A stretch of 20,102 bases of DNA from JAEZFI01 sp044508215 (GTDB lineage Bacteria > Actinomycetota > Acidimicrobiia > Acidimicrobiales > Microtrichaceae). Below, in pieces: positions 15,665 to 20,102 of this stretch; within the stretch, counting starts at the first letter, position 1; each line of letters begins with the position of its first letter. Where the stretch lies: positions 1-20,102 of the forward strand of contig JBIQID010000049.1 of NCBI GenBank assembly GCA_044508215.1. The letters are read 5' to 3'. The notes under the pieces were generated by a model that saw only the letters and a program-made list of their open reading frames with translations, had not been told where the DNA came from and made no database searches. The translations under genes and the position numbers were made by a program.

Positions 15665-17112
15665 GCGGTGCGTTCCCGCAGATGCGGCGGGTGGAGGGCA
15701 CGGCGGGTCTGCGGGCCCGCCTCGACGAGCTGGGCTGCGACCTCCCGGTGGCGGAGGAGGTGGACCCGAGCGGCTCGCTGGCGTCGCCGCTGGAGCACGG
15801 CCCGTGGCGCCTCACCAACCGCTTCGCCGTGCTGCCGATGGAGGGGTGGGACGGCACCGCGGACGGACGACCGACCGACCTGGTGCGCCGGCGATGGCAC
15901 CGCTTCGGCCTCTCGGGGGCAGCGCTCGTGTGGGGTGGCGAGGCGGTGGCGGTGGTGCCCGACGGGCGGGCGAACCCGAACCAGCTCACCTTCGGCCCGT
16001 CGTCGGTGGCCGACCTCGCCGACCTGCGGACGACGGTGCTCGACGGCCACGCGGCCTCAGGAGTGGAGGGCCAGCCGGTCATCGGGCTGCAGCTCACCGA
16101 CTCGGGCCGCTGGTCCCGCCCCGACGGTGTGCCGGCTCCCCGCACCGCGTACCAGCACCCTGTCCTCGACGGCCGGGTGGCTGCGGGAGCAGCCAACGTG
16201 CTGACCGACGCACAGCTCGACGACCTCGGCGAGCGGTTCGTCGCCGCTGCGGTGGTCGCCCGGGAGGCCGGGTTCGACTTCGTGGACGTCAAGCACTGCC
16301 ACGGCTACCTGCTGCACGAGCTGCTGACAGCGGTGGACCGCCCCGGCCCCTACGGCGGCGGGTTCGAGGGGCGGACCAGGTTCCTGCGGCGCGTGGTGGA
16401 GGGCGTCCGGCGGGACGCTCCCGACCTCGGGATCGGCGTCCGCCTGTCGGCGTTCGACGTGGCGCCACACCGGGCGGGCACTGACGGCGTGGGCGTGCCG
16501 GAGGCCGACGGCACCTACCGCCACGCGTTCGGTGGCAACGGCACCGGCGAGGGGATCGACCTCAGCGAGACCCACCGCTTCTGCGAGCTGCTGGTCGAGC
16601 TGGGCGTCTCGATGCTCTGCGTCACCGCGGGCAGCCCCTACTACTGCCCGCACGTGCAGCGCCCCGCGTTCTTCCCGCCCTCCGACGGCTACCTGCCACC
16701 TCGCGACCCGCTGGTCGACGTGGTGCGCATGCAGGAGGCCACCCGCGACCTGGCCGTGGCGCACCCCGAGCTGCTGGTGGTCGGGTCGGGTCTCACCTAC
16801 CTGCAGGACCACTTCGCGAACGTCGCGCAGGGCCTGGTGGAGAAGGGCTGGATGCACTCGGTGGGGATGGGACGGATGGTGCTGAGCCACCCCGAGCTGC
16901 CGGCCCGGGTGCTGCGCGGCGAGGGCCTGGAGCGACGGCTGGTGTGCCGGACGTTCAGCGACTGCACCACCGCGCCGCGGCACGGGATGGTGTCGGGCTG
17001 CTGGCCGCTCGACGAGCACTACAAGAGCCGCCCCGACCGTGTGGAGCTCACCAAGGTGAAGCGGGCGGCCGAGCAGGCCCGCGGTGGCCGGAGGAGGAGG
17101 GACGAGGAGTGA
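15661..17112 (+). CDS. Old-yellow-enzyme family NADH:flavin oxidoreductase
   Basis: A 483-aa TIM-barrel flavoprotein of the NADH:flavin oxidoreductase/NADH oxidase (OYE, 2,4-dienoyl-CoA reductase N-terminal) type. The entry motif PWRLTNRFAVLPMEGWDG lies at ~44-61, after an unusual 40-residue N-terminal extension. FDFVDVKHCHGYLLHELL carries the family's His residues, and PYGGGFEGRTRFL replaces the common YGGSLENR. GIGVRLSAFD and the phosphate-binding HSVGMGRMVL follow. The C-terminus has CRTFSDCTTAPRHGMVSGC (C-x5-C-x11-C), not the C-x2-C-x3-C 4Fe-4S pattern of larger members, and there is no second FAD/NAD domain. GTG 15661 is preceded by no other in-frame start after TGA 15619. It is joined to the next gene by a GTGA overlap. 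Confidence 0.88.
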   Translation: MSGAFPQMRRVEGTAGLRARLDELGCDLPVAEEVDPSGSLASPLEHGPWRLTNRFAVLPMEGWDGTADGRPTDLVRRRWHRFGLSGAALVWGGEAVAVVPDGRANPNQLTFGPSSVADLADLRTTVLDGHAASGVEGQPVIGLQLTDSGRWSRPDGVPAPRTAYQHPVLDGRVAAGAANVLTDAQLDDLGERFVAAAVVAREAGFDFVDVKHCHGYLLHELLTAVDRPGPYGGGFEGRTRFLRRVVEGVRRDAPDLGIGVRLSAFDVAPHRAGTDGVGVPEADGTYRHAFGGNGTGEGIDLSETHRFCELLVELGVSMLCVTAGSPYYCPHVQRPAFFPPSDGYLPPRDPLVDVVRMQEATRDLAVAHPELLVVGSGLTYLQDHFANVAQGLVEKGWMHSVGMGRMVLSHPELPARVLRGEGLERRLVCRTFSDCTTAPRHGMVSGCWPLDEHYKSRPDRVELTKVKRAAEQARGGRRRRDEE

Positions 17113-18065
17113 CCGACGTGGCGACGACCCCTCCCCCTGTGATCGAGCGGCGCACGATCCGCGGCGCCTCGGCGGTGCTCCTGCCGATGACCGAGGACGG
17201 CCGCATCGACTGGCCCGGCTTCGAGGTGCACCTCGGCCGCACCGTCGCCGCGGGCCTCACGCCGGCGGTGAACATGGACACGGGCTTCGGCCCCTACCTC
17301 GACCACACCGATCGCGCCGAGGTGCTGCGGGTCGCCACCGCGGCCGGCGGCGAGGTGATCGCCGGGGTCCACAGCGACGACGCTGCGGGCGACCGCGTCG
17401 ACGTGGGCGCGCTCTGCGCCGAGGCCGAAGCGGTGGCGGCGACCGGCGCGCTGCCGATCCTCTTCCCGTCCCACGGCATGGCGGCGTTGGACGACGACGA
17501 GCTGGTGGACCTGCACCGCACGCTGGGCGAGCGGGTGGGTCCGTTCCTCGGCTTCGAGCTGGGGCCGATGTTCCACCCGGCGGGCCGGATCTTCTCCACC
17601 GAGGTGTTCGAGGCGCTCCTCGGGATCGGGCCGGTGGTGGGCCTGAAGCACAGCTCGCTGCGCCGTGACCTCGAATGGGAGCGCCTCCGGCTGTGCCAGC
17701 AGCTGCGTCCCGACTTCCGGATGATGACCGGCAACGACCTGGCGATCGACCTCGTGGTGCACGGCTCCGACTACCTGCTGGGGCTGTCGACGTTCGCTCC
17801 CGACGCGTTCGCCCTCCGGGACGCTGCGTGGGCGGCGGGCGACCACGCCAGGTTCTGGGAGCTCAACGACGTGCTGCAGTACCTCGGGCAGTTCGCCTTC
17901 CGCCCGCCCGTGCCGGCCTACCGGCACGACGCGGCGATGTTCCTCGAGCTGCGGGGGTGGGCCACGACGAGCACCACCCACCCACGGTCACCCGCTCGAC
18001 CCGACAGCGACCGGGAGGTCCTGGCCGAGATCGCCGAGCGGATCGAGGCGCTGGTCGACGCCTGA
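17109..18065 (+). CDS. Dihydrodipicolinate synthase/N-acetylneuraminate lyase-like class I aldolase
   Basis: A 318-aa protein of the DapA/NanA TIM-barrel family. The Schiff-base lysine is K180 (VVGLKHSSLRRD). The normal GTTGE loop is replaced by VNMDTGFGP, and the catalytic Tyr loop (usually PYYN) by LFPSHGMA. It is therefore unlikely to be the lysine-biosynthesis enzyme and more likely a lyase or dehydratase for another keto-acid or sugar. The GTG start at 17109 overlaps the flavoenzyme stop (GTGA), and a GAGGAGGGACGAG purine tract precedes it, so the two genes are translationally coupled. The last 78 bp overlap a possible opposite-strand gene. Confidence 0.88.
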   Translation: MTDVATTPPPVIERRTIRGASAVLLPMTEDGRIDWPGFEVHLGRTVAAGLTPAVNMDTGFGPYLDHTDRAEVLRVATAAGGEVIAGVHSDDAAGDRVDVGALCAEAEAVAATGALPILFPSHGMAALDDDELVDLHRTLGERVGPFLGFELGPMFHPAGRIFSTEVFEALLGIGPVVGLKHSSLRRDLEWERLRLCQQLRPDFRMMTGNDLAIDLVVHGSDYLLGLSTFAPDAFALRDAAWAAGDHARFWELNDVLQYLGQFAFRPPVPAYRHDAAMFLELRGWATTSTTHPRSPARPDSDREVLAEIAERIEALVDA

Positions 18066-18362
18066 CGCCGCCGTCGCCGCGCTGACCGCTGCCGTCGCCG
18101 CTGCCGGCGGGCCCGCCGCTGGCGCTGCTGGCCGTGCTGGCCGTGCCGTCGCAAGGGCGGCGGCGACCAGGCCGAACGCACGCAGCCGCACCACCTCGGG
18201 CGAACCAGGGTCCTCCAGCGCTGCTACCGCTCCCGGGACGAGGCCTCGCCCTCGGGCCTCGGCAGCCACCTGCGCCAGCTCCGCTTCGGCTGCGGCCGTG
18301 CCGTCGTCGGCGAGGCGGAACGCCAGGTCGGCGAGGTGTCTCGGGCCGGTGGTCCACGTCAT
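17988..18362 (-). CDS. Hypothetical Ala-rich protein divergent from the LysR gene
   Basis: A 124-aa reading frame. The N-terminal ~70 residues look like a normal soluble helical protein (GPRHLADLAFRLADDG, AELAQVAAEARGRG, VVRLRAFGLVAAALA). The next ~35 are Ala/Pro-rich repeats (ARPARPAAPAAG). The last ~25 are read antisense to the end of the aldolase gene. ATG 18362 has GATGTT ending 6 nt upstream and TTGGAC 18 nt before that. I do not recognise a family. The divergent LysR may control it. A shorter true product, or no product, remains possible. Confidence 0.45.
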   Translation of the reverse strand: MTWTTGPRHLADLAFRLADDGTAAAEAELAQVAAEARGRGLVPGAVAALEDPGSPEVVRLRAFGLVAAALATARPARPAAPAAGPPAAATAAVSAATAASGVDQRLDPLGDLGQDLPVAVGSSG

Positions 18363-18368
18363 GTGGTG

Positions 18369-18412
18369 AACATCGCACCCCCTGTCGATCAGGTCCAACG
18401 ATGATCTACGAT
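18369..18412. promoter_or_regulatory. Interleaved divergent promoters in front of the LysR gene
   Basis: On plus, TACGAT (18407-18412) ends 7 nt before ATG 18420, with a weak TGTCGA (18383-18388) 18 nt upstream. On minus, TTGGAC (18398-18393) is spaced 18 nt from GATGTT (18374-18369), which ends 6 nt before ATG 18362. The minus -35 lies within the plus spacer, so a regulator bound here would affect both. Confidence 0.45.
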
Positions 18413-18419
18413 CGAAACC

Positions 18420-19358
18420 ATGAGCAGCGCTGATGGGGGGCTCCCGACGCTGGAGGTCCGCCTCCTCGTCACGTTCATGGCGGTGGCGCGCTCCCGGTCG
18501 TTCGGGGCGGCGGCGCAGGAGCTGGGCTACACCCAGTCGGCCGTGAGCCAGCAGATCGCAGCGCTGGAGCGCGGTGTCGGCCAGCGGTTGTTCGAGCGGC
18601 CCGGTGGACCGAAGCCGGTGGAGCTGACCTCCGCCGGCGAGGTGCTGCGGGTGCACGCCGAGGGCATCCTCGCGAGCGTCGCCCGGGCGGAGGCGGACCT
18701 GGAGGCGATCAGGGCGGGCACGTCGGGGCGCATCTCGGTGGGCGTGTTCCAGAGCGCCTCGGTGCGCATCCTGCCGGAGGTGCTCAGCCGGTTCCGCCGC
18801 GAGCACCCGGGCGTGGACGTGCGGTCGTTCGAGACCGACGACCAGGCGACGCTCCTCGACGGGCTGGCATCGGGCCAGCTCGACGTGGCATTCCTCGTGG
18901 GGCCGCTCGACAGCAGCCCCCACGAGCTGGTCGACCTCGGCACCGACGACTTCGTGGTGATCAGCGCGCCGGGCTCGCCCCTGGTGGAGGGTGGACCCAC
19001 CGTCGCGCCGACGACGCTCACCGGCCGGCCGATCATCGCCCAGAGCGACACGTCGCCCTGCCAGCTGCTGATCGAGCGAGGGCTGCGCGAGGCGGGCGCG
19101 GAGCTCGACATCGTCTTCCGCACCGGCGACAACGCGGCGGTTCAGGCGATGGTCCGCTCCGGCATCGGCGAGGCGGTGATGCCGATGCTGGCGCTCGACC
19201 CCTCGGACCCCGACGTGGTCATCAGCCGGATGGACCCGCCGATCCCGGCACGGCTGATCCAGCTGGGCATCCCCCGCCGCCGCTCCGACTCCGCCGCGGT
19301 GCGAGCCTTCGCCGAGACGGCCCAGAAGGTCTGCGCCGAGGTGCTGGCGCCGAGCTGA
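18420..19358 (+). CDS. LysR-family transcriptional regulator
   Basis: A 312-aa protein of usual LTTR length. The N-terminal winged helix-turn-helix is at residues ~10-69: LLVTFMAVARSRSFGAAAQELG, TQSAVSQQIAALERGVGQRLFER and LTSAGEVLRVHAE. A periplasmic-binding-protein-like effector domain covers ~95-300 (GRISVGVFQSAS, LDVAFLVGPLD, MVRSGIGEAVMPML). ATG 18420 follows TACGAT by 7 nt, so it is probably leaderless. LTTRs commonly repress themselves and activate a divergent gene, here the 17988-18362 ORF; the OYE-aldolase operon ends close by but is not directly divergent from it. The effector is unknown. Confidence 0.94.
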   Translation: MSSADGGLPTLEVRLLVTFMAVARSRSFGAAAQELGYTQSAVSQQIAALERGVGQRLFERPGGPKPVELTSAGEVLRVHAEGILASVARAEADLEAIRAGTSGRISVGVFQSASVRILPEVLSRFRREHPGVDVRSFETDDQATLLDGLASGQLDVAFLVGPLDSSPHELVDLGTDDFVVISAPGSPLVEGGPTVAPTTLTGRPIIAQSDTSPCQLLIERGLREAGAELDIVFRTGDNAAVQAMVRSGIGEAVMPMLALDPSDPDVVISRMDPPIPARLIQLGIPRRRSDSAAVRAFAETAQKVCAEVLAPS

Positions 19359-19457
19359 CCTGAGCGACCCCGGGCGCCGACGAGCTGTCCGAGGTCGTTG
19401 CAGCAGCAGGGACGTTCGCACCTGGTGACAGCACTCCCTGGGGTGTTCGATCGGGGT

Positions 19458-19493
19458 GGAGCCGTCGGTCGGCGAACCCCCGGAGGCGGCTCC
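19458..19493 (+). other. Possible hairpin in the flavodoxin leader
   Basis: GGAGCCG (19458-19464) and CGGCTCC (19487-19493) can pair with a 22-nt loop just before the AAGGAGG Shine-Dalgarno (19497-19503). In DNA this GC-rich such pairings arise by chance, so it is a weak candidate. The rest of the 150-bp gap after the LysR gene shows no clear promoter. Confidence 0.2.
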
Positions 19494-19508
19494 GGGAAGG
19501 AGGCCACG

Positions 19509-20051
19509 ATGCGAGCGCTGGTGGTGTTCGAATCCATGTACGGCAACACCCGCCAGGTGGCGGAGGCCATCGGGCGGGGACTCGGGGAGGTCGGCGAGGT
19601 CTCCGTGGTGCCGCTGTCGCAGGCGACGGCGGAACGGGTGGACACCGCCGACCTCGTGGTGGTGGGCGGACCGACGCACGTCCACAGCATGAGCCGGCCG
19701 CTGACCCGGAAGGGCGCTGCGGACGACGCTGTGAAGGAGGGCTCGGTTCTGCAGCTGGAGCCCGAGGCGCAGGGTGACGGGGTGCGCGAGTGGCTCGAGG
19801 CCCTCGGGACCGCCCACGGCTGCGCCGCTGCGTTCGACACCCGGATCCGGGCGAACCCGCTCCTCACCGGGCGCGCCTCCAAGCCGATCGCCCGGCGCCT
19901 GCGGCGCACAGGCTTCGAGCTGGTCGCTCCGCCGGAGAGCTTCCTGGTGTCGAAGGAGTCGGTCCTCGAGGAAGGCGAGGCGGAGCGGGCGGTCGAATGG
20001 GGACGTCAGCTCGGCCGCGCGGTTGCTCCTGCGAGCGTGAGTGGCAGCTGA
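19509..20051 (+). CDS. Flavodoxin-like FMN-binding protein
   Basis: A 180-aa protein. The N-terminus ALVVFESMYGNTRQVAEAIG carries the FMN phosphate-binding loop S-M-Y-G-N-T (8-13), and ADLVVVGGPTHVHSMSRP the second flavin-contact loop (~50-65), as in flavodoxins and flavodoxin-domain proteins. The C-terminal half (KPIARRLRRTGFELVAPPESFLVSK) completes the Rossmann-like fold. It probably shuttles electrons or binds FMN; the partner is unknown. A strong AAGGAGG Shine-Dalgarno lies 5 nt before ATG 19509, unlike the leaderless LysR gene before it, so it may be separately transcribed from within the 150-bp gap. Confidence 0.9.
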   Translation: MRALVVFESMYGNTRQVAEAIGRGLGEVGEVSVVPLSQATAERVDTADLVVVGGPTHVHSMSRPLTRKGAADDAVKEGSVLQLEPEAQGDGVREWLEALGTAHGCAAAFDTRIRANPLLTGRASKPIARRLRRTGFELVAPPESFLVSKESVLEEGEAERAVEWGRQLGRAVAPASVSGS

Positions 20052-20102
20052 TCTGACGGCGAGCTGATCGGCGCGGCCTCAGCCCGTCGACACGCTGTCC
20101 GA

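Noticed and set aside
14148..16484. 778-codon open frame on the plus strand
   Set aside because: Crosses the antisense of the Gfo/Idh/MocA gene, the intergenic region and an off-frame part of the flavoenzyme; no domain.
18134..18433. 99-codon plus-strand frame before LysR
   Set aside because: Pro/Arg/Ala-rich with no motif, and it overlaps the LysR start and promoter; the minus-strand frame there is more protein-like.
17988..19817. 609-codon minus-strand frame running through the LysR and flavodoxin genes
   Set aside because: Only the part downstream of ATG 18362 looks coding; the upstream part is antisense to LysR and flavodoxin.
20063..20083. GCTGA/TCAGC hairpin after the flavodoxin gene
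   Set aside because: Only five base pairs and no T-tract; not a credible terminator.
20079..20102. Possible C-terminal end of a leftward gene (SDSVSTG then TGA)
   Set aside because: Only seven codons are visible, too little to support a gene; an edge effect is equally likely.

Overview
This is a GC-rich (roughly 70%) bacterial chromosome segment with densely packed, mostly divergent or convergent gene blocks. Strong G/C third-position bias, GTG starts, GTGA stop/start overlaps, a stand-alone biotin carrier, DUF5317 and DUF2269 proteins, and several start codons lying 6-10 nt behind a TANNNT box all point to an actinobacterium. A member of Acidimicrobiia or a relative is my best guess, but there is no marker gene to prove it. 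I see no mobile element, CRISPR array, tRNA or rRNA.

Layout. (1) 1-5732, all on the minus strand and reading right to left: an enoyl-CoA hydratase, an acyl-CoA carboxylase carboxyltransferase subunit, a DUF2269 membrane protein, a 72-aa biotinyl carrier protein and a second crotonase. A membrane-anchored double-GAF sensor follows and runs off the left edge. The first five look like one acyl-CoA catabolic operon that lacks its biotin carboxylase. (2) 5837-8793, plus strand: a PAS-GGDEF-EAL cyclic-di-GMP enzyme and a DUF5317 membrane protein. (3) 8765-11882: an MGH1-like (GH63-type) glycoside hydrolase divergent from a GT4 glycosyltransferase, with only 19 bp between the proposed starts. A small two-TM protein overlaps the end of the glycosyltransferase gene, and a TetR regulator follows with a perfect 16-bp palindrome in front of it.

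(4) 11875-18065: a divergent four-gene cluster of unknown substrate. Leftward are a Gfo/Idh/MocA oxidoreductase and a Tat-exported lipoprotein of 726 aa with polysaccharide-lyase-like features. Rightward are an old-yellow-enzyme-type flavin oxidoreductase and a divergent DapA-like (class I aldolase) protein joined by GTGA. The 150-bp divergent region holds an inverted-repeat-bounded element, a 16-codon ORF and a 3-codon ORF whose stop overlaps the GTG start of the flavoenzyme. This cluster is the best candidate for an undescribed system: export an enzyme that cuts a polymer or glycoside, then oxidise, reduce and retro-aldol cleave the product inside the cell.

(5) 17988-20102: a small Ala-rich leftward ORF divergent from a LysR regulator, then a flavodoxin-like protein. 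The last 51 bases hold no gene I can support.

Large antisense ORFs (for example 95-2137 on plus) are by-products of base composition and were left out.
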